NCBI GenBank assembly: GCA_000722615.1
Contig: JOKI01000005.1
Span: 62,001 to 126,000, forward strand
DNA: 64,000 nt
Direction of reading: 5' to 3'
DNA from: Pseudorhizobium pelagicum
GTDB taxonomy: Bacteria > Pseudomonadota > Alphaproteobacteria > Rhizobiales > Rhizobiaceae
Shown here: piece after piece, positions 27,204-34,980 of the stretch
How the letters are laid out: each line of letters begins with the position of its first letter
Numbering within the stretch: the first letter of the stretch is position 1
Position numbers and translations under genes: made by a program
The notes under the pieces: generated by a model
The model's database searches: none
Seen by the model: only the letters and a program-made list of their open reading frames with translations
Told to the model about the DNA's origin: nothing

Positions 27204-28259
27204 TCAATCGGGCCGCTGCGCGAAGTATGCGGCCGCAGCCGCCATATCATCCTCTTGCAGATTTTTCGCCGCCTCGGTCATCAGGTGGCTGTACGACGTC
27301 CCGCCTCGCACGCCTTCGGAAAACAGGCGAAGCTGTTGCTCGAGATAGGGACCGCTCTGCCCCGACAGTTTCGGATAGACCGGATTTGCACCGGGCTTCT
27401 CGTGGCAGGACAGGCACGCAGGGATCTTGTCCTCCGGTCTTCCCCGTTCAGCCAGCACCCTCCCCCGTTCGACCAGCGCCGGGTCGACTGACGGTGCCGG
27501 GCGCTCGGCGCGCTGCTGGCCCGCGTAGTAGCTGGCAAGTTCCGCAAAGGAATCCTCTTCAAGCGTGCCGATGGCCGCCTGCATGATTCCGCTTGCGCGT
27601 TCGGAATTGGCGTAGGCCTTCAGGCTTTCCAGCAGATAGGCTTCCGACTGGCCGGCAAGGTTGGGAATGAGGCTTCCGGAGGTCAGCTTCTGCTGGCTGT
27701 GACAGCTCTCGCAGGTGAGCGGCAGACCTCCCACTTCCCCTTCCATCGGCGGCTCATGAAGGCCCGACAGCTGGTAGTAGCGGGCGTCATCCATCTCTGG
27801 CAGTTCGCGCAGGAAGGCGACCATCGCCCAGACCTCGTCAGGCCGCTGCTGGGTCGGCCAGGACGGCATGCCGGTAAAGCGCACGCCGTGCTGGACGATC
27901 TGGAACAACTGCTCGTCCGTCCAGGACGGCACCACCGTCTGCAGGTCGGGCGGCGACGGCAGCATCGACAGCGAAACATCGGAGCGCGGGCGTGCCGGAG
28001 ATCCGTGGCACATGGCGCAACCGATCTCGTAGTGCCCGGCCGCCGGCGGCAGCAGGGCGGGATCGTCGAGCGGCGGAGCCTCGACCGAGAGCGCGGCCGT
28101 GCGGACGGAATTGCGCATCACCCAGTGCAGGAACCAGTCGGTGACCGCCCAATGTCCGGAACTGGCGCCGACGCCGATGACACCGGACCAGCCGATGAGA
28201 AGAGCCAGGAAGGGAGCCGCGACGAGAGCCGCCAACAGGTATTTCCAGCGGATGATCAA
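27204..28259 (-). CDS. Membrane-anchored triheme cytochrome c
   Basis: 351 residues with an N-terminal anchor (LLAALVAAPFLALLIGWSGV) and three CxxCH heme sites: CAMCH, CESCH and CLSCH. The second and third lie in similar class-I domains ending in GIMQ and HLMTEAAKNL. The TTG start at 28259 is supported by GGAGG 6 nt upstream and overlaps the stop of the preceding gene. Last gene of the oxidase operon; it probably passes electrons to the subunit II heme c or takes them from a dehydrogenase. Confidence 0.88.
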   Translation of the reverse strand: MIIRWKYLLAALVAAPFLALLIGWSGVIGVGASSGHWAVTDWFLHWVMRNSVRTAALSVEAPPLDDPALLPPAAGHYEIGCAMCHGSPARPRSDVSLSMLPSPPDLQTVVPSWTDEQLFQIVQHGVRFTGMPSWPTQQRPDEVWAMVAFLRELPEMDDARYYQLSGLHEPPMEGEVGGLPLTCESCHSQQKLTSGSLIPNLAGQSEAYLLESLKAYANSERASGIMQAAIGTLEEDSFAELASYYAGQQRAERPAPSVDPALVERGRVLAERGRPEDKIPACLSCHEKPGANPVYPKLSGQSGPYLEQQLRLFSEGVRGGTSYSHLMTEAAKNLQEDDMAAAAAYFAQRPD

Positions 28260-28891
28260 GGTCGACCTCCAGACGGGGTGGATGGCTCCAGCGTCGTTGC
28301 GAGCAGGGTAACCCCGCCGAGAAGATAGACGATGGCACCGACCAGCAACATCACCACGCCGCCCGCCTGCTGGTCAACAGCGGCGCTCAGCGGCACGCCG
28401 AAGCAGGAGACATCGGCACTGCCATAGAGAGGCCGGGGCGAGAGCGCCAGCAGAGCACCGAGCAGGGTCATGTGCATGGAGGTGAACAGCAATCCAAAGG
28501 TACCGGCAAGCCGCCGGCCCTCCCGCCCGTCGAGCGCTCCGCCGAGACACGACAGCCAGAGCAGCACGCCGGCGGCGAGAAAGCTCGCCTGCTCGAGCGC
28601 GGTTACCAGCCAGGATGCCTCCGCCAATGCGCGCGCCGCCGGGAGATGCCAGCCCCAGACCGCGACCAGCTCGACCATGGACGCCAGCACCGGCGTGAAC
28701 CAGGGCCAGCGGATCGTCAGGTCATGCCGCGAACCGGAAAGGCCAAGCGCAATCAGCGGCGCCGCGCCGGCGACCACGCCCATATGGACGATCATGTGGA
28801 TCGAGAAGGAATCCCGCTCCCCGAACGCCAGTATCCCCAGCCAGAGAACCGCCAGCAGCAGCAATCCGGCGACCAAGGCAGCCTTCTTCAT
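28256..28891 (-). CDS. Cytochrome c oxidase assembly protein, caa3 CtaG-like
   Basis: 211 residues with six to seven membrane segments and the conserved His/Trp pattern of the caa3-type CtaG family (FSIHMIVHMGVVAGAAPLIA, WGWHLPAARAL, SMHMTLLGALLAL). The family is required for copper loading or assembly of caa3-type oxidases. The ATG at 28891 overlaps the preceding stop (ATGA) and has GGGG 8 nt upstream; the GTG three codons earlier is less likely. Confidence 0.82.
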   Translation of the reverse strand: MKKAALVAGLLLLAVLWLGILAFGERDSFSIHMIVHMGVVAGAAPLIALGLSGSRHDLTIRWPWFTPVLASMVELVAVWGWHLPAARALAEASWLVTALEQASFLAAGVLLWLSCLGGALDGREGRRLAGTFGLLFTSMHMTLLGALLALSPRPLYGSADVSCFGVPLSAAVDQQAGGVVMLLVGAIVYLLGGVTLLATTLEPSTPSGGRP

Positions 28892-29271
28892 AGGTGGCAC
28901 CCCGCGATGAAGATCAGCGGGATCGCCGTGTAGAACACGGCGACGAAGCTCAAGCCGGAGAGAAGCAGCGTGGCGAAACCCTGGAACCGGCGGCGGTCGC
29001 GATCGGTTGGTCCGGAGTGGGGTGGCTCACCCGATCCAAAGCCCCACTGCCGCCAGGCAAGGTAGGCCGACAGCACGATCATCGCCAGCGCCAGCAGCGT
29101 GAACAGGCCGAGCGCCAGACGCACGTGGTCGAAGTCGACGTCCCAGACGAGAGCCTTCTCGCAATAGATGGCGACGGCGACATAGCAGATGACGAAGTGC
29201 CCCGCCCACACCACGGGGGCTGTAAACAAGGTCCACAGCGTCTCGACTTCCGCAGGCAACAGACGCTTCAT
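28888..29271 (-). CDS. Four-helix membrane protein of the oxidase operon
   Basis: 127 residues with about four hydrophobic segments (FTAPVVWAGHFVICYVAVAI, LALGLFTLLALAMIVLSAYL, and TLLLSGLSFVAVFYTAIPLI). Located 4 bp after the subunit I gene and overlapping the CtaG-like gene. It may be a small oxidase subunit or assembly factor; I cannot assign a named family. Confidence 0.75.
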   Translation of the reverse strand: MKRLLPAEVETLWTLFTAPVVWAGHFVICYVAVAIYCEKALVWDVDFDHVRLALGLFTLLALAMIVLSAYLAWRQWGFGSGEPPHSGPTDRDRRRFQGFATLLLSGLSFVAVFYTAIPLIFIAGCHL

Positions 29272-29275
29272 GGCT

Positions 29276-31786
29276 TCACCTCACCACCGGAAACAGGCCG
29301 ATGACGCCAAAGGCGACAAGCGCCGTGATCGTCAGGAAGTGCCAATAGAGCGTGACATTGGTGATGTCCTGATCGTAGCGCGCCGTCATGATGCCGGCAA
29401 AGCTGCGGGCCAGGCAATAGAGCTGCATGATGCAGCCGACGCCCGCATGCACGACCGTCCAGATGGCGATGATCCAGACGGTGGCTGGATAGACGTGAGC
29501 CGTGGGCTGCATCCCGTGGACATAGGGACCGAGGAGACCCGCGACGGAGGCGGCCACCGTCACCACGAAAGCGGCAGCAATCGCAGCCCGCGCCCCGCCG
29601 ATCCTGTCGGCCCGGTTCAGGGAGCGCGCGGCCAGCATCAGAGCCCAGGACACCAGGAAGAGGCCTATGGCGACCAGAGGCCAGAACATCCCCGGCCCTT
29701 CGAGGCCATTGGTGAAATCGCTGTGGATGGTCCAGTAGAAGAAATAGCCGAAGATGAGGCTGGCAAAGGCGGTGCCGTCGCCGACCATGGTGATGAACAT
29801 CGCCCACCAGCCGACGGAGGCAGGACCGGACACGTAGATCGGCAGGCGCTCACCCATCCCGACATCCATATCTGGCGCCTCGGGAATCTCCGCCGTCCCC
29901 GTCCAGAGCCAGTAGAGGATGGCCATGAGGGTGAGAATGCCGCAGACGATGGTCACCGCCCACCAATGGAACGTCAGGGCGATGAAGACCCCACCGAGGG
30001 CAACGGCTGCAATGATCGTGACATAAGAGGTGCCTCCAACCCGCAAACACTGGATCGGCTTGGCATCCAGAACGGAGGTCACCAGCGTCTCGCGGCGCCC
30101 CGACTTGGCATCCGGCAGATAAAAACGTGCTGCCTCGATGTCGTTCTGCAGATTGGGCTGGTCCCAGATCGGATAGCGGCTGGTGATGATCGGGACGGAT
30201 CGCATCCCCCAGTTTTCCTCGGGATCATTCGTCCACTCGAGCGTGCCGGCCCTCCAGGGATTGAGGTCGCCGAGCTTGGTCTTGGGCCGGAAGATGTCGG
30301 CGACGACGGTCAGCACGCCTGTCGCGAAGATAAAGGCGCCGATCGTCGAGATCAGGTTGAACCAGTCCCAGCCGATGTCGCCCGGATAGGTGAACACCCG
30401 CCGCGGCATGCCGCGCAACCCGGCAAAATGCATCGGGAAGAAGGCGATGTTGAAGCCCGTGAACATCAGCCAGAAGGCGACCTTGCCCCAGGCGTCGCTC
30501 AAGCGCCGCCCGGTCACGAACGGATAGTAATAATAGATGCCCGCAGCGACCGGAAACAGCATGCCGCCGATCAGCACGTAATGCAGATGGGCGACGATGA
30601 AATAGGTGTCGTGTGCCTGCCAGTCGAACGGCACCAGTGCCACCATCACGCCGGTCAGCCCGCCGATCACGAAGATGACGAGTCCGCCGGCGCCAAACAG
30701 CATGGGCACCGAGAAGATCACACGACCCGCCAGCATGGTGGCGATGAAGACGAAGATCTGCACGCCGGTCGGGATCACCACCGCCTCCGAGGCTGCCGAG
30801 AAGAAGGCGAGCGAGATCTGCGGCAGGCCGGTCGCGAACATGTGGTGGACCCAGAGCCCGAAACTGAGGAAGCCCGTTCCCACCGCCGCCAGCACGATCC
30901 AGGAATAGCCGACGATCGGCCGCTGCGCGAATGTCGGAACGATCATAGCCATCAGCGCGATGGCCGGCAGGAAGATGATGTAGACTTCGGGATGCCCGAA
31001 GATCCAGAAAAGATGCTGCCAGAGGAGCGGATCCCCGCCCCTTGACGCATCGAAGAACGGCCAGTCGAACATCCGCTCCATCTCGAAGAGCAGGTCGCCC
31101 GCAATCAGCGGCGGGAAGGCAAAGAGGATCATGCCCGCAACGATCAGCAGGTACCAGGCGAACATCGGCATCAGGTTGATGCGCATGCCCGGCGCCCGGC
31201 ATTTCATGATACCGACGATGATCTCCACCGCCGCGGCGATGGACGCCACCTCGATGAAGGACAGGCCGAGCAGCCAGATGTCGGCGCCGATGCCGGAATA
31301 TTCCTCCTTGGTCGCGAGCGGCGGATACATGAACCAGCCGGCGTTCGGCGCCGAGTTGAAGAAGATCGAGCCGCAGACGAAGACCCCGCCGATCAGGAAG
31401 CTCCAAAAGCCGAAGGCCGAAAGCCGCGGAAACGGCAGTTCCCGTGCGCCGAGCATCGATGGCAGCAGGTAGATGGCGATCGCCTCGAAGATCGGCACGG
31501 CAAACAGGAACATCATCACCGTGCCATGCAGGGTGAAGGCCTGGTTGAAGAAGTCGGCGCTCAGGAAATCGTTGTTGGGCACGGAAAGCTGCAGCCGCAC
31601 CAGCAGCGCCAGAACGCCGGCGAAAAGCATGAAGGTGAAGGCTGTGACGCCGTACCACATGCCGATCTCGCTGTTGTTCACGGATGTCCAATAGCGCCAT
31701 CCGCCAGGCGTCTTCCACACCTTGCGCAGGCGCTCCTCCTGCGCAGCACGTTCTTCCGGAGAGAAGTCGCCGAGTGCGTTCGTCAT
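29276..31786 (-). CDS. coxA: Cytochrome c oxidase, fused subunits I and III
   Basis: 836 residues. The N-terminal part (to about 560) is COX I with heme/copper ligands in LHGTVMMFLFAVP, GHPEVYIIFLPAIALM (the CuB His and cross-linked-type Tyr, and the Glu of the D channel), HHMFATG and HDTYFIVAHLHYVLIGG. The C-terminal about 200 residues form a COX III-like helix bundle (WAMFITMVGDGTAFASLIFG, ending LFPVVR). This fusion is known from some alphaproteobacterial alternative aa3-type oxidases. The ATG overlaps the coxB stop (ATGA). Confidence 0.93.
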   Translation of the reverse strand: MTNALGDFSPEERAAQEERLRKVWKTPGGWRYWTSVNNSEIGMWYGVTAFTFMLFAGVLALLVRLQLSVPNNDFLSADFFNQAFTLHGTVMMFLFAVPIFEAIAIYLLPSMLGARELPFPRLSAFGFWSFLIGGVFVCGSIFFNSAPNAGWFMYPPLATKEEYSGIGADIWLLGLSFIEVASIAAAVEIIVGIMKCRAPGMRINLMPMFAWYLLIVAGMILFAFPPLIAGDLLFEMERMFDWPFFDASRGGDPLLWQHLFWIFGHPEVYIIFLPAIALMAMIVPTFAQRPIVGYSWIVLAAVGTGFLSFGLWVHHMFATGLPQISLAFFSAASEAVVIPTGVQIFVFIATMLAGRVIFSVPMLFGAGGLVIFVIGGLTGVMVALVPFDWQAHDTYFIVAHLHYVLIGGMLFPVAAGIYYYYPFVTGRRLSDAWGKVAFWLMFTGFNIAFFPMHFAGLRGMPRRVFTYPGDIGWDWFNLISTIGAFIFATGVLTVVADIFRPKTKLGDLNPWRAGTLEWTNDPEENWGMRSVPIITSRYPIWDQPNLQNDIEAARFYLPDAKSGRRETLVTSVLDAKPIQCLRVGGTSYVTIIAAVALGGVFIALTFHWWAVTIVCGILTLMAILYWLWTGTAEIPEAPDMDVGMGERLPIYVSGPASVGWWAMFITMVGDGTAFASLIFGYFFYWTIHSDFTNGLEGPGMFWPLVAIGLFLVSWALMLAARSLNRADRIGGARAAIAAAFVVTVAASVAGLLGPYVHGMQPTAHVYPATVWIIAIWTVVHAGVGCIMQLYCLARSFAGIMTARYDQDITNVTLYWHFLTITALVAFGVIGLFPVVR

Positions 31787-32832
31787 TCCAGCCCCTTCAG
31801 ATAAGCAGCAATCGTCTCGACGTCGCCTTCCGGCAGCATCGCGAAGGACGGCATGTGCACCCCCGGCTTGATCTCTCCCGGGGAGCGGATGAAGCGTGCG
31901 ATATTGTCCTGCGTATTTGGAAGCGTACCGGCTGCGATCGAACCTCGCGCCCCCAATGCCGTCAGATTGGGACCGATCTTTCCGTCCGCTTGCGTTCCCG
32001 CGATCGTATGGCAGGCGCCGCAACCATGGCGAAGGAAGAGGCCGAGCCCGTCCGCGCCGGACGACCCATCGGCCGCCAGCCGCTGCTGCAGCCAGGCGTC
32101 GAAGGCCTCAGCCTCCAGCACTTCCACCGTAAAGGCCATCAACGCGTGCGAAGCGCCGCAGAATTCGGCGCAGACACCACGATAGACACCGGCTTTCGAG
32201 GCCTCCAACGCAATGCGGTTGATGCGGCCGGGTATCACGTCCATCTTGCCGCCGAGCGAGGGGATCCAGAAGGAGTGAATGACGTCCGGGGCGTTCAGGG
32301 AGAAGAGCACCCGCTCTCCCACAGGCATGATGATCTCGTTCGCCGTCTCGAGAAGAACGCCGCCGGACGCGTCCAGGTATCTCACCCGCCACCAGAACTG
32401 TTCTCCGGTCACCTCGATCTGTCGAAGCCCGCCCTCTTCTCCGGGGGCCGTCCAGGGCCGCATGTTGGGCAACAGCCAGACCGCATAGGTGAGCAGAGCT
32501 CCGAGGATGAAGACCGGACCGACCGCCCCACAGAGAAGGATCACCCAGCCTGCCGTTCGCTCCGAATGCGGCTCTCTTCTGACGCGCGTCGCGTAGAACA
32601 GCGTGCCGACCACGCCGACCCAGATCGCCGCGCCGCCGACAAGCATGACGTAAAAGAGCGTCGCGACATCTTCGGCTTCAGGACCGGCCGGATCAAGCGC
32701 GGATTGAATTCCGGAACAGGAAGAGAGAGCCGCGCTCAAAAGGAACACGAGAGCAACCGCCCGCAGTCTCGCATGCGAACGCGGAGAGTCAGAACAAGTC
32801 TTTCCTTGGTGGGCCAGCCGGAACGGCGGCAT
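31783..32832 (-). CDS. coxB: Cytochrome c oxidase subunit II with C-terminal cytochrome c domain
   Basis: 349 residues. A lipoprotein-like signal (VFLLSAALSSC) and two membrane helices are followed by the CuA domain (GEQFWWRVRYLD, DVIHSFWIPSLGGKMDVIPG, CAEFCGASHALM, with both CuA cysteines). The C-terminal class-I cytochrome c domain has CGACH and a Met ligand in HMPSFAML. This makes it a caa3-type subunit II. ATG 32832 has AAGGG 8 nt upstream. First gene of the operon coxB, coxA, membrane protein, ctaG-like, triheme cytochrome, with a GGAAC-type promoter about 65 nt upstream of the start. Confidence 0.92.
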   Translation of the reverse strand: MPPFRLAHQGKTCSDSPRSHARLRAVALVFLLSAALSSCSGIQSALDPAGPEAEDVATLFYVMLVGGAAIWVGVVGTLFYATRVRREPHSERTAGWVILLCGAVGPVFILGALLTYAVWLLPNMRPWTAPGEEGGLRQIEVTGEQFWWRVRYLDASGGVLLETANEIIMPVGERVLFSLNAPDVIHSFWIPSLGGKMDVIPGRINRIALEASKAGVYRGVCAEFCGASHALMAFTVEVLEAEAFDAWLQQRLAADGSSGADGLGLFLRHGCGACHTIAGTQADGKIGPNLTALGARGSIAAGTLPNTQDNIARFIRSPGEIKPGVHMPSFAMLPEGDVETIAAYLKGLE

Positions 32833-32904
32833 TGATGTGCCCTTCAATCGACCCCTCTTGCCTGCAGGCTGCTTCCCCTCCGCGGCTCGGCCGCGACCGG
32901 TGAA

Positions 32905-32929
32905 AACACCGCGACGGCATTTTTGTTCC
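32905..32929 (-). promoter_or_regulatory. EcfG-type promoter candidate for the oxidase operon
   Basis: On the minus strand GGAAC (32929-32925), 16 nt, TGTT. Divergent to the promoter at 32972. Confidence 0.5.
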
Positions 32930-32971
32930 ATCACCCTGGATAAAAACTTCGAGCGGGGACAGCAGGCAGGT

Positions 32972-32996
32972 GGAACGAATGGTGCCTGAAGGGGTT
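32972..32996 (+). promoter_or_regulatory. EcfG-type promoter for the 33041 small gene
   Basis: GGAAC (32972-32976), 16 nt, GGTT, about 45 nt before the ATG. Confidence 0.5.
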
Positions 32997-33040
32997 CTTT
33001 CAAGACGGGCGGCGGCCCTTTCAAGCGAAAGGAAGAGACG

Positions 33041-33235
33041 ATGCAGAGCATTTTTCGGCGGCTTTTCGCCAGGTTCGGCCTGTCTCCTGGGGATCTTGGG
33101 AAACCCGATCATCCGCAGGACGTGCAGGTGCTGGTTCCTGAAGCGGTGGAACTTCCCCTTCCCCGAAAGCCTCAGGACGAGATCAGTGTGCCTGCATCGA
33201 TCAATGGGCGGGATCTGACGAGCGGACGCCTCTAG
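33041..33235 (+). CDS. Small hypothetical protein
   Basis: 64 residues: a basic amphipathic N-terminus (MQSIFRRLFARFGLSPGDLG) and a Pro/Val-rich remainder (VQVLVPEAVELPLPRKPQDE). AAGGAAGAG precedes the ATG. No recognised family. A small hairpin (GGACGC-CTCTA-GCGTCC, about 33225-33241) overlaps its stop codon. Confidence 0.6.
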   Translation: MQSIFRRLFARFGLSPGDLGKPDHPQDVQVLVPEAVELPLPRKPQDEISVPASINGRDLTSGRL

Positions 33236-33276
33236 CGTCCGTAATAAGCATACAATTAGATATTAGGAGTTCAACA

Positions 33277-33837
33277 ATGGCTGACATTAAGTCTTCATCC
33301 ATTCTCATACTCGCCACCGATGGCTACGAACGTTCGGAACTGCGCGTGCCTCTCGATGACCTGCGCAAGCAGGGCGCGAACGTGAAAATCGCGTCACCCA
33401 AAAGCGGCCAGATCAAGAGCTGGGACGAAACCGACTGGGGCGACAGCGTCGACGTCGATCTGCTCGCGTCCGACGTCAACGTCGAGGATTTCGATGCCAT
33501 CGTCCTGCCTGGCGGCCAGATCAACCCTGACGTCCTGCGCACGGACGAAGATGCCATGCGGGTCGTCCGCGACTTCGTAAAGAGCGGCAAGCCGGTGGCG
33601 GCGATCTGCCATGCCCCCTGGCTCCTGGTCGAGGCGGATGCGCTGCGCGGCCGCAAGGCAACCTCCTACCCGTCGATCAAGACGGACGTGCGCAATGCCG
33701 GCGCCAACTGGGTCGACGAGGAAGTGGTGGTCGACAACGGCATCATCACATCGCGCTCGCCGAAGGATCTCCCGGCATTCGTCGCCAAGATCATTGAGGA
33801 AGTGAAGGAAGGCCGGCACGACCGCCGCGCCGCCTGA
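33277..33837 (+). CDS. DJ-1/PfpI-family protein (type 1 glutamine amidotransferase-like)
   Basis: 186 residues. The family's nucleophile elbow is AICHAPW (Cys about 111, His 112), with the supporting Glu in ATDGYERSE (Glu about 18). Members include YhbO-like stress proteins, intracellular proteases and deglycase/glyoxalase-like enzymes; the substrate is debated in the family. AGGAG is upstream of the ATG. It ends one base before the convergent topoisomerase stop. Confidence 0.9.
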   Translation: MADIKSSSILILATDGYERSELRVPLDDLRKQGANVKIASPKSGQIKSWDETDWGDSVDVDLLASDVNVEDFDAIVLPGGQINPDVLRTDEDAMRVVRDFVKSGKPVAAICHAPWLLVEADALRGRKATSYPSIKTDVRNAGANWVDEEVVVDNGIITSRSPKDLPAFVAKIIEEVKEGRHDRRAA

Positions 33838-34932
33838 TCAGAGCTTCTTGGTTGTGGCCGCCCCGCTTGACGGTGGTGCGGCCACCACCGCTTCCGCGGA
33901 AGACCTGAGAAAGGTCAGCAACCGTTTCTCATCTGCCCGCAGGCCTCTGGGCGGCCTACCGTCTGACTGCTCCGCGAAAACTTTCTCGAGACCCGAAGCA
34001 TCTTCTGCCAGCGACAGGATCGCCGGATGGACATAGCTCGAGCGGCAGACCGCTGGCGTGTTGTGCAACGCCTCCGAGGCGGCATGGCAGATCAGCTTGA
34101 TCTTCGGCTTCTGTCCGTCCTTCACCGCCCGCAAGACCGCCGAAAACCCGGCGAGGCTGCCGCCCCAGGTTCGAAACGTCTTGGCCGACACCGGAAAGCC
34201 CGCAATTTCGGCCAGATAGGCATTCAGACGTCCGGAATCGACGGGGTGCGGCGTGCCGTGCTCGTCGGGCCAGGAGAAAAGCTGGCGGCCCGGCAGGTCC
34301 GCAATCTCCTCAAAGATCCGCTGAAGGCGCGGATGCTTGAGCGTGTGGCTGACCTTCTTGCCACCCTTCGCCGTAAAGCGCAGAACGACGGCTTCCCCGG
34401 AAAGCTTCATGTGGCGCTTCAGCAGCGTCGTGGCGCCATAGGTCTTGTTTTCCTTCGCGTAGGCGCGGTTGCCCACCCGCAGGTGCGCGGCATCCATGAG
34501 CGCCACGATCGCGGCAAGCACGGCCTCCGGATTGTCGAGGCCGAGCGCCAGATCTTTTTCGACCCGCCGACGGATCCGCGGCAGCACCTCGCCGAAGCGG
34601 ACGAGCTGGTCGAACTTCAGTTCGCTGCGATGGCTCTGCCAGTCCGGGTGGTAGCGATACTGCTTGCGCCCGCGGGTATCGAAACCGGTCGCCTGAAGAT
34701 GCCCCCGCGGATCGATGCAGATCCAGACATCCTTGTAGGCCGGCGGCAGGCCAAGCGCTGCAATCCGGCGCTTCTCCTCCGGATCGGTCAGCAGTTCGCC
34801 ATTGGGCAGCCGGTAGCAGAACCCGCGCCCAGCCCGGAGTCGTTTGATGCCGGGTTCGGTATTGCAGACATAGGTAAGACCTATGGCCTTGAGTGATTGA
34901 TGGTCGAGAGCAGAGAAAGCTGAGACATCCAT
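33838..34932 (-). CDS. DNA topoisomerase IB (poxvirus type)
   Basis: 364 residues. Recognisable are TYVCNTEPGIKRLRAGRGFC, the catalytic Arg/Lys region (RKQYRYHP, LRVGNRAYAKENKTYGATTL), RTWGGSLAGF and the nucleophile Tyr about 300 in CRSSYVHPAIL. It nicks and reseals one strand to relax supercoils without ATP. ATG 34932 lies only about 3-8 nt after the predicted start point of its GGAAC-N16-CGTT promoter, so the mRNA may be almost leaderless. GTG 34953 would lie inside the promoter. Confidence 0.9.
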   Translation of the reverse strand: MDVSAFSALDHQSLKAIGLTYVCNTEPGIKRLRAGRGFCYRLPNGELLTDPEEKRRIAALGLPPAYKDVWICIDPRGHLQATGFDTRGRKQYRYHPDWQSHRSELKFDQLVRFGEVLPRIRRRVEKDLALGLDNPEAVLAAIVALMDAAHLRVGNRAYAKENKTYGATTLLKRHMKLSGEAVVLRFTAKGGKKVSHTLKHPRLQRIFEEIADLPGRQLFSWPDEHGTPHPVDSGRLNAYLAEIAGFPVSAKTFRTWGGSLAGFSAVLRAVKDGQKPKIKLICHAASEALHNTPAVCRSSYVHPAILSLAEDASGLEKVFAEQSDGRPPRGLRADEKRLLTFLRSSAEAVVAAPPSSGAATTKKL

Positions 34933-34941
34933 GGGCCTAAG

Positions 34942-34966
34942 AACGACGATCACTTCGCTTCGTTCC
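34942..34966 (-). promoter_or_regulatory. EcfG-type promoter for topoisomerase IB
   Basis: On the minus strand GGAAC (34966-34962), 16 nt, CGTT (34945-34942). It sits in the 48-bp gap after the HWE kinase stop. Confidence 0.6.
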
Positions 34967-34980
34967 GAGGCGCGGCGTCA

